Assembly: GCA_028023455.1 (NCBI GenBank)
Contig: JAQFVV010012508.1
Span: forward strand, 2,103,877-2,167,876
DNA from: Epiperipatus broadwayi
Lineage: Eukaryota > Onychophora > Udeonychophora > Euonychophora > Peripatidae
Length of the DNA: 64,000 bases
Reading direction: 5' to 3'
Part shown: piece after piece, positions 23,275 through 34,210 of the stretch
How the letters are laid out: the number at the start of each line of letters is the position of its first letter
Numbering within the stretch: the first letter of the stretch is position 1
Translations under genes and position numbers: made by a program
The notes under the pieces: generated by a model
Databases searched by the model: none
Seen by the model: only the letters and a program-made list of their open reading frames with translations
Told to the model about the DNA's origin: nothing

Positions 23275-25250
23275 CTACATTTATAATCTATTAAAGCCTT
23301 GAGTAATTAGCTTTATTGTCTTACTACATATAATTGTTAACATTTGTATAAAACATTAAAAATATATATATTCAATAACTTGTTTTTTTTTATTAATAAT
23401 TTTTTTATTTACCTACTTATATTTTTATAAAATACGATTATCACTTTTTAGAATTAAGAAGTAATAGAGTAGAAATCAGATTAATCTGGTTAAATTTAAA
23501 AAACCAGAATGTGTAAAAAAAAGACTACTAATTATGGGATTAGGTTAAGATTATTATGTCAGTGGAAAGATTATTATTTATTTGAGTTAAGTTTTGTTAA
23601 AAAAGGTTTCAAAATACATGTATCTGATACAAAAATTAGAATAATCCGTAGCTTATTAATCACTGTAATAGAAATATTTTTGCAAAAATTTTAATTAATG
23701 GTCTTTTGGAAAAGGGATAAGGTATAAGTAGAGCGGAGAGAAAATTTAATTGTATTTGGTATGTACATCTTGGTTAAAGGAAGCTATGTTCAGCAAATCT
23801 TTATTATAAGACCTATGAAAGTTAATCTTTAACATGGCCAACTTAATAGACTTTAATTTGGAAATGGGAACCAACATCCTCAATAAAATGACCTCCCTGG
23901 TGTAAGTTTTCATGTATTGTGCTCATAAAATGAAAAAAAAAAAGTTTAATTTACTAATTATAACTTACTGTTGCACATATACCTGCTAAACTAATGTATC
24001 TTTATAGAATGCAAATGTTGTATAAACACAATCACTGGAAGTTTTCTGTTCAAACCAAATGATCCACTTTTAAAAGAAATAAAGAGATAAATAATTTAAT
24101 TCTCTGATCAGATCCACAAAACAACCACGAGGCACTACATTCTTTATAATATTAAAATACTGTCAGATTGACTTTGCAAATCTTCAGTAAGTACAAAAGA
24201 AAATTTTATGAACTGTATATAAAATTTTGGATGAGCTTTTTTAACATAATTTTTAATTTATATTTTAATATTATGTGAACAGACCGGCCTTTCAAGCAGA
24301 GGGGATAATCCCATTGATAGCAGAGCCATTAATGACAGCTATTTAAAAATATATTTACCCAGGTTTTTATTTTGTGGGTATTGTCCAATGGTTTTGGTTT
24401 TGCTTTCCAACTGTTTGGCTTTTTGTTTCTCCATCGATGGTTTCCATGACTTGTCTTCCATGCTTTGGATCAACAATGAGAGAGAAAAATTAGCAGTAGC
24501 ATCGATTCACTATATAGGCATTTGTTTCAGGCATTGGTTCAGGCAAGCACAGTTGATTGCTGAGGGCTTGAGATATGAAGCCCTGGTGGACCGCAGTAGT
24601 AACAATTGGCTTACTACTGCATTTCCGATTTCCGAATATTCTGCATTCTTTAGAAAGAATCTGAACTCCGGACTAATAACAAATTGATGACTGAAACAAC
24701 TTGATCACAAAATGCAGACCAGACTGAATAATAATAGAGAGAGCGACTTTATATACTTTTTTCTCTCCTATTGTTTTAATTTCTTACCGTTATTTTTCAT
24801 TTTGATCTTAACTTGAAATCTGTTTTTTAATTAATTTTACATTTCTTGTTATCTTAATCCTTGTTTAGATTCATCCAAATGATCTTGATAAGATAGTTTA
24901 CAATTTTTTAATTAATTCAACTATTGATTTTGATTTTATTATCAATCTGAAATCTTATAAACCAATTAATTACACCTTTTAAAGGTTTATAAATATTTTA
25001 TTTTTACAGACTAATTTTTAGTCTGATTTCACATTTGCCAATTTTTTACATTATAAAAGTTTTCTTTAGAAAGAGAGAGAGAAAAAAAAGAGTTTTAAAT
25101 TTTTTTGTAATTCAATTTTCTAAAAGAAAAATATGATGCGAATACTTTTATTTTTACAAGTTTGCATTTTAAAATCTTAAAACTAATCATACATATTTTT
25201 TTTAAAATTATGAAACATGTAATGCTATATATTCACTAGTGATACTATAT
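23275..25250. other. AT-rich stretch, no gene recognised
   Basis: Contains two unassigned short frames, at 23509-23694 and 24388-24687 (99 residues, plus strand). The second overlaps an equally long open stretch on the minus strand, so coding direction is unclear. Neither shows a known motif. GA-rich and T-rich runs lie near 25070. Confidence 0.4.
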
Positions 25251-25253
25251 ATA

Positions 25254-25780
25254 TATGAAAAACAAAAAACAAGTTAAAAACTTGCTAACGCTCCACTTTC
25301 AGATCATGATTTCAAGCTATTTGCTATCATCAGTGAAAGACAGGAATTTTAGGAACTAGATCTAAACACAAATTCTGAGCATTTATGAAACAGTTTCTAT
25401 TCAGCTTGCAAGTGTGAATCTTTTAGACACGTAATGTCTTCAAAATCAGCATAGCAAGCCAGATAGCTACATGGGTCTGATCTCAGTTCAGCATCACCAT
25501 ATAGTAGAAGCCTCTGCAATATATATCATTGCTAGAAAGACCTCAAAGGTACATTTATGAAAAACAAAAAACAAGTTAAAAACTTGCTAACGCTTGTATT
25601 TATGTCAACAGATGGCGTTCTACCAAAAACACCATCAAGCATATGTTTACATAAACGTCAGAGCATGCATTCACTATCTCTAACTTTAATTCCACTTTCA
25701 GATCATGATTTATCATCAGTGATAAGTATAGTTATTTCAAGTTTTCTGAACACAAGTATGAATTTAAGAGAACTTAGATC
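25254..25780 (-). mobile_element. Family H hammerhead repeat, two partial units
   Basis: Direct copies of ATGAAAAACAAAAAACAAG, then TTAAAAACTTGCTAACGC, start at about 25254 and 25557 (spacing about 303). The first unit has an intact minus-strand hammerhead at 25296-25339. The second has a stem-II-less remnant at about 25692-25732. The block between them (TCTGATCTCAGTTCAGCATC near 25475) resembles the GAACTAAGTTCAG block of families A and B. Confidence 0.75.
25296..25339 (-). ncRNA. Type I hammerhead ribozyme, family H
   Basis: Minus strand reads CTTTCA, CTGATGA, stem II AGC-AAATA-GCT flanked by a T-T mismatch, GAAA, an 8-nt palindromic stem III ATCATGAT sharing the last A, C17, then TGAAAG. 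Stem I CTTTCA/TGAAAG is a perfect 6 bp. All core residues are present. The T-T at 10.1/11.1 is the only weak point. Confidence 0.82.
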
Positions 25781-25789
25781 TTAAGAATT

Positions 25790-26529
25790 AATAGACAAGC
25801 ATATTTCATGTTCTGTATACAAAACACAATTAACAAATAATGATTTTATGCTTTAAAAATACTCCAAACATAACTAATTAGTCTTCAAATCAATATATTT
25901 ATCAACTTGCAACTTAATAGGTAAGAAATTACGTTTTACCTATGTTGCTTGATTCAGACTGTTTCTTAATACAGATTATGTTGAAATGTTCTAATAGTGG
26001 TTTGTATTCACTTACTATATTTGAGTTTAACTAGCATTATGCAATTATTGATTTATTCTTATGTAGTTGATGGGGTTTTTTTATAGCGTAATCTGATTAT
26101 TTATTAATTGTCAGTGGTGTCTCATGTATAGGCATTATGGAACTGCAGCACCCCCTATAATATTCACATTGAGTCTTTTCTTCCTTAATTCTTTCTTTAT
26201 ACTTGCACATTATATAATTCTTAAGTTTAATGTCAGTAGCCATTCCTTAGTTCATGAAAAAAATTACAAAAATCTTAGAATGGAACTATGTGCTTACAGT
26301 TCCAGTGATACAGTGTGTGGCTGTGATGTGCCTGTGCAGATGTCCGAGATAAGAAGCTGCATGCTAGTAATAGGAAGAGGGAGCACTATCACACACAGTG
26401 CTGACCCTCTCCCTATATTCGATAGCATTCAATATAATGACTTAATGAGATTTTTTCTTTAATTCTTTCTTTATAATCTTTAAGCAGCAAAGTAAAAGAA
26501 GAAGAATGGATGAAGCTTGAACTGTAACA
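25790..26529. other. Unassigned stretch
   Basis: A 112-residue frame at 26124-26462 has no recognised motif. It includes two copies of TTAATTCTTTCTTTATA about 280 bp apart (near 26185 and 26460), so it may be part of an unclassified repeat. Confidence 0.35.
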
Positions 26530-26537
26530 ATTTAGGC

Positions 26538-27089
26538 CAGTGATCTTCAACCTTTTCACACCTGCGGACAGGTAAAAATAAGGATAAGGTTTTGCGGACC
26601 GGCAAAAATAAGGATATGGTTTTACGGACCGGCAGAAGTCTATAGATAAATTTTCTTAAAAATGTAAACTGCTTAGCCTTAGATGAGCATAATTGTTATA
26701 ACTGATCAAAACAACAATGTTAAATATACAAGATGAAGTTATATATATATATGGAGTTTGTATAATAAAAAACTTTTTTTTAATTTTGAATTTTTTTAGA
26801 AAAGTAATAAAAAATTTAATTCTACCCCACCCCCCACCCCCACCCATAAACATCTGTGATAACTAGAAAAACAAATTAATTTATGTATGATTGATTAGAT
26901 TTTGTTTTCGTTCTGTTTCTTTTTTTTTAATTGGGTAAAAATGAGATAAATAAAAATTGTTTATATTAATTAAAAGTCTAAACTCTTATTATTTTGTTAT
27001 TACAAGCTTTCCTACCAGTCTACAGTGGACCGGCAGAAAACTTCTGCAGCCGGCACCGGTCCGCAGATCCTAAGGGTTCAAGACCACTG
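26538..27089. mobile_element. hAT-type MITE, 552 bp
   Basis: The ends are CAGTGATCTTCAACC and GGGTTCAAGACCACTG (imperfect inverted repeats). There is a perfect 8-bp target-site duplication, ATTTAGGC, at 26530-26537 and 27090-27097. Subterminal GCGGACCGGCA-type motifs repeat near both ends. It has no transposase and its interior is AT-rich with a C/A run at 26822-26848. Confidence 0.92.
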
Positions 27090-27097
27090 ATTTAGGC

Positions 27098-27950
27098 TGT
27101 TAGAAAATAAAAAAGATAAATATTACAGCCTTATTCATCCAACAATCATTATTCTAACTTTGTGATCTCATAAAATAATATCTGCGTGGGATTTTCGGAC
27201 AAATGACAACCTAAAATTTTATTTAAAAAAAATAACATGTGTTTACCTTATAATGATGATCACATTTATTCTAATCAAAATAATGAGCAATCTCTGAGGC
27301 AGACTGAATTGTTTGATGTCCTACAAAATAGAAATGAAAGCATCTGTTTCTTTGTGCCAGCATTTTTGCATGATATCACAGCACAGTTTAAAATTTTAAA
27401 TTAGCCGCTAAAGTAAGATTTTCAGTAACAAGTTTATCCCAATTGGAAGATTATGCAATATCGCGGTAAAAAAATAATTTATTTTCATTTGTAGAAGATT
27501 GTAAATGGATTAAACTCATTGTTTATTTACAGATTTGTTTCTGAGATACTTGCAATCAAAACAGGGCTAATACTTGTTTTGGATTTTATCAAATTTATAT
27601 CAATTTTTTTTTTTTATACGGTTGTTTCGTTTTACACAATATTAAAACTAAGGCTAAAAGTATTCTGAACCTGTACCCCCACAAATTTTAGTTATGAGTC
27701 TCCACTCTGAATTATGCTTTGTATATAGAACATGACATGTTTATCCATTAGCTTTTAAGATTTAAGCTTATTTAAATTCATGCTTGTGTTTAGAATGTGC
27801 TTGAAATCAATATATATTTATTAACTTGCAACTTCCTATGTAAGAGGTTACCTTTTACATATATTCCTTGATTCCGGACTGCTTCTAAATATAGGTGGCG
27901 CAGTTGAAATATTATAGCATTGTTTTGACATTCATTTATTATATTTGAGT
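27098..27950. other. AT-rich stretch, nothing recognised
   Basis: No protein-like frame or structured element seen. Confidence 0.4.
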
Positions 27951-27968
27951 TTCAACTAACATTATGCA

Positions 27969-28073
27969 GTCTTGCATTGGTGGTCGAGAGGTCAGCGCGA
28001 CTGCCTTGCACTTGCAGGCAGTTGCCCGGGTTGCGGGTTCGCGTCCCGGCCGATGCTATGACACTTAAAAAAA
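27969..28073 (+). repeat. tRNA-derived SINE with target-site duplication
   Basis: The body is tRNA-like. It has an acceptor stem GCATTGG/CCGATGC (27974-27980 and 28050-28056), an A-box-like TGGTCGAGAGGTC, a B-box GGTTCGCGTCC and a T stem with four of five pairs. A short non-tRNA piece and an A tail follow. A 15-bp duplication AACTAACATTATGCA flanks it (27954-27968 and 28074-28088). The anticodon arm is not well formed, and the tail plus duplication show LINE-mediated insertion, so this is a SINE and not a tRNA gene. Confidence 0.88.
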
Positions 28074-28088
28074 AACTAACATTATGCA

Positions 28089-28840
28089 ATCAATATTGTT
28101 TTATGTATATAGAAATGTGTGTGGTATAATATAATTTGCGTATTTTTATATTCATTAATAATTTATATATTATAGTTAATTAAAAGTATTTCTAACATGT
28201 GTAACTAGAGACCTCGTTATAGAAAGTAAAATTGTTTTTCTTAAATGATATCTATTTCAATTTTATTCTAGTAATCGTCTTTTGTTATTTTGTTTTGAAA
28301 AAAAAAAAGGATAAATTTATATATTTATTTTTTGGTAAATACATGTGATCTCCAAATGAAGGAAAGCAAATATCTAGTTAAAATGTATATTAACGAAACG
28401 AATTATTGTTTCACTAATAATAAGTTGAGGGTAAAATAATAATATCCACTTCATAGTCTAAAGAACAAATTATATAATATTTTACGAGAGTTATAGGTTT
28501 TATATTTAAATAATTCTTCAAAGTAGTTTAGTAGTTTTTTATTAATTCTTAATATAAAACAAAATGCAAGGATATGTGAATAAATATGTCACACGGAATC
28601 TCGTAATGATCGATCTAGAATTTATTATTTTAAATCCTTTTTGTTTATATGTGTGTTAAGTTTATTGCATTATTTATAAATTTTGGAAATTTTATTATGG
28701 CATAAAATATAGAAATTTGATCATAATAATTTTATCTGCCACATATATCGATGTTGAAGCTGAAATGAGCGGGTAAAATTAAGTGACTAATCAGTATTAT
28801 TCCTTATTATCTGGTGTGAAATATCAAATATTTAAATGAG
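28089..28840. other. AT-rich stretch, nothing recognised
   Basis: No gene or repeat recognised before the family D-related border block at about 28850-28915. Confidence 0.4.
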
Positions 28841-28939
28841 GAAGAATATTCCTGTAGTGTAATTATTCATTATTGGATAATCTCTAGTCTAATGAATGAC
28901 TAATAAAAATTATTAAGATTCTGCTATATCATCATCATC

Positions 28940-29290
28940 AACCATTATCAATCCACTGCAGGATCAAGGTCTCTCCAAGTTCAAGTCATCTCCGATCTTT
29001 AGCTTCTTTTCTCCACTCCTGCACACTTTCTTATTTCATCCATCCATCTCACATGAGGTCTCTTTCTGGATCTTTTACAATCTCTTGGAATCCAGTTTAA
29101 GATTTCAATTGTCCACCTATTATCATCTCTTCTAGCAATATGTCCAGCCCAACTCCAGTCTTTTAATTTTTTCAATGAGGTCAGTAACACCTGTTTGCTC
29201 TCTCACCCATATATTGCGTTTTCAATCTCTTTTTGTTACTCCCAACATGCATCTCTCCATACTTCTTTGAGTGGTCTGAAGTTTCTATAA
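28940..29290 (-). pseudogene. LINE reverse-transcriptase tail fragment
   Basis: Minus strand reads RSMERCMLGV-like sequence near 29260, then LKDWSWAGHIARRDDNRWTIEILNWIPRD and KRSRKRPHVRWMDEIRKCAG (28999-29190). This is the well-known C-terminal region of endonuclease-reverse-transcriptase LINEs, with the WAGH and RWTxxxxxWxPRD motifs. It is 5'-truncated. Related shorter tails are at 13.66-14.08 kb. Confidence 0.85.
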
Positions 29291-30950
29291 TACTAATAAA
29301 ATCCAGATGAAGTTTTTGCTTTGATTTATTTGCTATATATTGTTAATAATTTCTTTTGGGGCCCGTTAATTATTTGTGCTTATTAATTTAGGTCTTGACA
29401 TTGTTATTTTGTACCTATCATTAGATTCCTATTCTTATCTGTCTGCTCATACTATCTTGTGATATTGAAAGTTTATGTAGAGGTATTTTCTTGCGCTCGT
29501 TATCGTTTTGCCTGTGTAAATAGGACTGGATTCTTACTGGATAATAAATTGGATTACTTGATAAAATATTGCAAATTGTTATGCATAACACATTGTAGTA
29601 TTGAGGAAATACTAGATGTTGCGTGATCATGATTTGTATATTCTAGATTGTTGATTTCTAACTTTAGCTAAAGAATGAGTTTTTAGAATAATTGTAATTC
29701 CTGTGTATCGTTTACATGAATGTTTATATGATGTCTATGGCTAGCATAATATTAAAAGTCAAGAAAAGTTTGGAAAATAGCTCACATTTGACTAATCTTA
29801 ATTATCCTGATGATTAATTATAAATTAAGAATAATGTAAGATAATTTTAAGTCACATTGTTTTGAGATATCAAATTTATTCTTTAATGATAATTTATAAG
29901 TTGGAAACAGGCAAGCATTAATTAATATTAATGAATGTAAAAAAGTGTAATAATTTGAGTTTAGGATGAGGCATTTAAAAGCATCAAATAAAATTAATCT
30001 CAGAGTATGAAGTGATTAAGAGAATTAGAATATTCCACATTTAGTAATCCACTAATAAATATTGTTTTAATTTTATTATAATCTGGACTTTGTACAAATT
30101 CGGAATCTCATAAGTAACCCAGATCCATGTCAGATGTAAAGAAGACATAATAGTAGTAATAGAAGGTGCTTAGAAGTGATATCTAGGATATTATTCTAAG
30201 AGAATAGTAGATTAGATGGAAATCTAGTGACGCCCATTGGCGAGTGTAGCAATCAGCCCAGTCTCTTCATAAACTGACCATTACTCTCTAATAATTCTTA
30301 TTAGCATCTTTTTTTTTCAATTCCAGGAAATGTAGTGAATGGGTAAAGTCAATTGGTTCACTAAATAGAATGATGAGATCTGTTTGCTAGGCTTTAGCTT
30401 ATTGTTCGTCTAGCAGGAGACATCAAATTTGCATATTGTTTATTCACTGGTTATCATTTGCTTATATGTTGCTGTTCAAATTATTAGATTGAAAATTCAA
30501 ATATCTTAATGTTTTGAATCCATTTTAAGAAGCCCATTGCAGTAATAGTTTTCATTTCTCCTATTTCTTTATTGTTCTTTTTCTTTTCTAAATACAAATG
30601 GATTTACTAGAATAAAAATATCCTTTGAATTTTTTAAACAACATCTTGACTGCTTGTAACATTAAACTTGTTCTAAAATACATTTGATTGCATTATTTTT
30701 TTTTAATAGAATTGTAAATATTGAAGTCAAATCTATATTGACTAATCTTTCTGAATCATAAGTTATATTAATTCTTTCAATTCCTTCTCGCTCTTCCAGC
30801 TTCAGAAATTTAAACAAAACTTAATCGCCTGCTATTTGTTTGACTTCATCTTAGCTATAGACGTTACTATTTCACCCTCCATTATTGTACATCTATTTTA
30901 GAGATTGTACTTTTTCTATAAAAGCCACTTTTTACTTGTTTCTATTTTTT
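29291..30950. other. AT-rich stretch, no gene recognised
   Basis: Short frames only (for example 29421-29630 minus), without recognisable motifs. Low-complexity T runs are frequent. Confidence 0.4.
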
Positions 30951-30959
30951 AATATATAT

Positions 30960-31490
30960 ATCTCTATCATTTGTCACCTTTCAATATGGTCATGTTACTG
31001 AGGCATGGAAGTCTCTGAAGGAGTATATTATAGCTACTGAAAAATCCATTCTTGAAAGTTCATTAAAAAGAAGAATCATCATTCTTTTTCGGATAATAAT
31101 GATCTTTTATTAGTGATTTTATTAAAAGAAAGTATGAGCCTTTTTCTTTTGGAAGGATAATAAAGTAAATATGGAACTTCCTTGTAAATATAGAGATTTG
31201 CAAATAAAACTAGCAATTAACAAGAATAATTAAAAATGTTTGATATATTGTAACTGCAAAAGGGATATGGATTTCTGTTTATTATGGTCATTTTAAATCC
31301 TTTTTGATTCAATGAAAGCAACATATGGACCTCTCATAATCCTATTAAATTCACCAGCAGAACACTATCTATATAGTGATAATGATATTTTGAATAAGTG
31401 AAAGGAGTATTTCAATAATCTTTTGAATAACAATAGAAGAATTGAGATCACAGTTTATAGTGATATTTCCATTTTACTGATTCATTAACT
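30960..31490 (+). pseudogene. LINE linker fragment, first copy
   Basis: Plus-strand reading gives HVTEAWKSLKEYIIATEKSI, then KEESSFFFG-like sequence, LPCKYRDLQIKLAI, and ATYGPLIILLNSPAEHYLYSDNDIL near 31320-31390. This is the endonuclease-RT linker of the same LINE family as the next entry. The second copy repeats the same order from 31530, so these are two adjacent fragments. Confidence 0.7.
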
Positions 31491-31971
31491 ATTCATGTTA
31501 AATTTTAACCGCTATTAAACATTAAAATTGCTGATTTGGATTTTCAAGATTTTCATGTTACTGAAGCTTGGAATTCTCTTAAGGGATATGTTACAGATAG
31601 TACTAAACCATTTTTGGGTTACTAAAAAGAAGAATCATAATTCTTTTTCTGATAATAATGATTTTATTATTAGCAGTTCTATTAAAATGTGTCATTTTTT
31701 GGTTGGCAATATCATAAATTGGATATGGTGCTTCATTATAGAGATTTAGAGATAGAAATTGAACAAGAGACAAAAATAATTTAAAATAATTGGTGGAATA
31801 AAATTGCATAGGTGATTCAAACATTCATTATTTTAGTCACTATAGATAGGTCTTTTTCTGTTGCATTGAAAGCAACACATGTTTGGACTTCTAAAAATAT
31901 ATATTGCTTATAATAACTTCTTTTATATACACTTTAATGCAAAAAAATTTTTTTAATAAAACTTCTTTATT

Positions 31972-32018
31972 TTCCTGACAGTTTCAACTCTCCAGCAGTC
32001 TTCATCAGAGCTTCTCAA
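31972..32018 (-). ncRNA. Hammerhead motif, family P, left arm
   Basis: Minus strand reads CTGATGA, stem II region AGACTGCTGGAGAGTT, GAAA, ACTGT, C17, then AGGAAAAT. Core residues are present. Stem II pairs as GACT/AGTT with one wobble, and stem I is poor. Confidence 0.6.
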
Positions 32019-32066
32019 ACTTCTCTGATGAAGACCACCGGACAGTCGAAACTGTCAGGAAAATAG
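32012..32066 (+). ncRNA. Hammerhead motif, family P, right arm
   Basis: CTTCT, CTGATGA, stem II region with GAC...GTC closing pairs, GAAA, ACTGT, C17, then AGGA. The four pairs of proximal stem I hold (one G-T). Stem III would have a central T-T mismatch even in a dimer. Confidence 0.6.
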
Positions 32067-32444
32067 AGAAATTTTATTAAAAATTTTTTTTGCATTAAAA
32101 TGTATATGAAAGAAGTTATTATAAACAATATATATGAATATATGAAGAAATGCAAAGAAAGTGAAGGATAAGAATAAGTGTATATAATTCTAAAAATACA
32201 ACTACAATCCTATTAAATCCATCAGTGCCAATCTTTTATATTATGACAATAATATTTTGAACTCATGACATGAGTAATTTAATCATATTTTGAATAATGA
32301 ATAATGTCCTTTAAATAATGAATAATGATACAAGAATTGAAATGATTTTTAAATTTACAGTAATTAACATTAAATAACATCGATTAAGCAAAGAAATTTT
32401 TAAGAATGTTATATAATGAACCTTAATAGCTCTTAAGATTTTCC

Positions 32445-32504
32445 GAATATCTCTATCACCAGACCAATTTCTAGCTATGGCTGTCATCAGTGAGATGCAT
32501 ATCC
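32445..32504 (-). ncRNA. Type I hammerhead ribozyme, family B-like
   Basis: Minus strand reads GGATAT...ATCTCA, CTGATGA, stem II AGC-CATA-GCT with a C-A pair next to the core, GAAA, stem III ATTGGT (self-complementary through G-T pairs), C17, then TGGTGATAGAGATATTC. Confidence 0.75.
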
Positions 32505-32560
32505 TAGTGCCTCATCGATGATAGCCATAGCTAGAAAATGGTCTGGGGATAGGGATATTC
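32501..32560 (+). ncRNA. Decayed hammerhead, facing partner
   Basis: Same layout, but the first core strand reads CATCGATGA in place of CACTGATGA, so C3/U4/G5 are disrupted. GAAA, GGTC and the returning stem I strand TGGGGATAGGGATATTC are kept. Confidence 0.55.
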
Positions 32561-33424
32561 AGAAAAGCTTGTTAAGAGCTATTAATGTTCATTATATAAC
32601 ATTTGTAGTATAAGCTTATTAAATTAAGTCATGTGATGGGTGTATGACTTGATTTCCTTGCAATTGCAAATACTTTTAAGAATTTTGTTGATAAGACTGC
32701 TTCCAAAATCATGGATGAACGTTTAGTAGAAATTTGCCTGGCAAATACAAGAAAAGTTTTTGGGAAAAAGGAATGAGTGCATATTGTTTATATTAATTTG
32801 GTAAACGCTTTCGATTCACTTAATCAAACAGGTGTGTGATTGCCCATTAAAGTTTATTTGTATTATACAGCTTCTGCAGGAAAGAATGGGAGGAAATCTT
32901 ATTATTACAAGTGGAAAATCTGAGGCATTTGTAATGAAAACATGTAAAACAAGGATGTGTACACCTCCAACATTGTTTTCAAAATTTTATAACCATAGTT
33001 TTTTGTGAGTATTTACGGATGACTAATGAATATGAAATGAAGATGCGATACAGGAATTTTTAATTTCAGTGGATTAAAACAGAAACTTTTATCCTTTTTG
33101 AAATCTGGAATTATTCTATACTGATGATTGGACTATTTTTTCCCAATTCAAAAATCAATCTACAGAATGTTCTTAATGTTTTGAATGCAATGTATAAAAG
33201 ACTTAAGGCAATCAATGTTCAAAAATGTGAAATCTTTACCAGCTCATGAGAGAAGACAAATCTTCAATAACATTTTGCCCAGACGGTTATCATTTTGAGA
33301 CTGTAAGTCAATTTAAATATCTCATTAATTTTTTAAATAGAAAGGTGGACTTAGATATTTAATGAGTTAAAAGATAGGGGATTTGATCACAGTGAAGTAA
33401 CTAGTGTAACTATACTATATATAT

Positions 33425-33702
33425 GAAATATAGGGAGTGCACCAATAACTCTAACAAGCTTTTATTGATAAGTGCCACAAGAGAAAGCATTCAAAATCCT
33501 GATCTAGAATAATCCTTATTCTCACTGAAGTGAGGCAAAAGCTCGAAACCGGTCTGAGAATCTAGATAGAGATTTTGAATTCTTTCTCTTGTGGCACTTA
33601 TCAATAAAAGCTTGTTAGAGCTATTGGTACATTTCCTGTGTTTCATATCTGTAATGCAAGCTTAAAATAAATCACACAATATGACTTGCTTTATTGATTA
33701 TT
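33425..33702. mobile_element. Family C hammerhead foldback, 278 bp, 9-bp TSD
   Basis: Inverted arms of about 50 bp (AACAAGCTTTTATTGATAAG, then GTGCCACAAGAGAAAGC, at 33453-33495, and the complement at 33575-33617) surround a single central plus-strand ribozyme. The flanks are TATATATAT (33416-33424 and 33703-33711), a low-complexity but exact duplication. The right end contains a truncated family tail (AATGCAAGCTTAAAATAAATCACACAA). Confidence 0.82.
33504..33566 (+). ncRNA. Hammerhead ribozyme, family C (A9 changed)
   Basis: ATTCTCA, CTGAAGT, stem II GAGGC-AAAA-GCTC, GAAA, stem III ACCGGT (perfect palindrome), C17 at 33554, then TGAGAAT. Stem I is a perfect 7 bp (33518-33524 with 33555-33561). 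The seventh core base is T in place of the required A, so this copy is probably impaired even though every helix is intact. Confidence 0.75.
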
Positions 33703-34210
33703 TATATATATAGCCATTATTTTAGCTAATTTATTGTATGGAATTGAGACTTGAGCACCTTATTTAGCAAAATATATGGCATTAGAAAAGTTTCATTTAA
33801 TGATGTTTTGTAAAATTTCATTAATACTATGGCAATAACGTAAGACCAAACAGTATATTTCTAAGCAGCTGGATATGGTAGTATGAAGACCAATATTGTC
33901 ACATCTTTATTAGACTGGACATTTAAAATGAATGACCAATACAAGACTTCCTAAAAGTATGTCTTATAGGGAACTTCCATTTGGTTTTTCTGAAAGAGTT
34001 AGGCTTGTTTATGTTATGAAGACTATTTGAAAAATATTTTAAAGAAGAACTATGTTGATGTAAGCCACACATTTAGCAGAAGATCTAATGGAGAATAGAA
34101 AACATTGGAGAGCTGTGATTAGACACAGTGTTCTGCAGAAGTTAAGAGAGTATTGCAAAAAATCAAATAAACTGAATAATAGACAAGCATGATCTATATG
34201 TTAATGCATT

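Larger units (their letters stand above)
31900..32187. mobile_element. Family P hammerhead foldback, 288 bp, 11-bp TSD
   Basis: Inserted in the LINE with the duplication TTCTAAAAATA (31889-31899 and 32188-32198). The inner arms AATTTTTTTAATAAAACTTC and their complement enclose two facing ribozyme motifs. The core CTGATGAAGAC...GTCGAAACTGTCAGGAAAAT resembles ribozymes in Penelope-like element terminal repeats. A second P-family foldback lies at 55.2-55.9 kb. Confidence 0.88.
32408..32673. mobile_element. Family B-like hammerhead foldback, 266 bp, 10-bp TSD
   Basis: Flanked by TTTTAAGAAT (32398-32407 and 32674-32683). The inverted arms start GTTATATAATGAAC and end GTTCATTATATAAC. They enclose a minus and a plus ribozyme that overlap by only a few bases at the centre. 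The right end carries the family B tail, TATTAAATTAAGTCATGTGA. Confidence 0.88.
31495..34210 (+). pseudogene. LINE copy interrupted by three ribozyme hairpins
   Basis: Pieces in order: HVTEAWNSLKGYVTDSTKPF and NHNSFSDNNDFI (31550-31680); LHYRDLEIEIEQETKIIQNNWWNKIA (31730-31810); KATHVWTSK (about 31870); a linker; FVDKTASKIMDERLVEICLANTRKVFGKKE (32680-32780); INLVNAFDSLNQTGV (RT block A, about 32795); a decayed RT core; FIVWNETWAPY-like YGxET block (33735); TRLPKSMSYRELPFGFSERVRLVY (33940-34015); and LAEDLMENRKHWRAVIRHSV (34075-34135). Insertions at 31900-32187, 32408-32673 and 33425-33702 interrupt it, each flanked by a short duplication of LINE sequence. It is heavily mutated and inactive. 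Confidence 0.82.

Noticed and set aside
24388-24687. 99-residue plus-strand gene
   Set aside because: The minus strand is equally open and neither product shows a known motif or typical start and splice context.
26124-26462. 112-residue plus-strand gene
   Set aside because: No recognisable domain. The frame runs between two copies of a short repeat.
27974-28057. Functional tRNA gene
   Set aside because: The acceptor and T arms look right, but there is no proper anticodon arm, and an A tail with a 15-bp TSD shows a SINE insertion.
31900-32187. Rho-independent terminator or viral hairpin
   Set aside because: The eukaryotic repeat context, TSD and hammerhead core explain the inverted repeat better.
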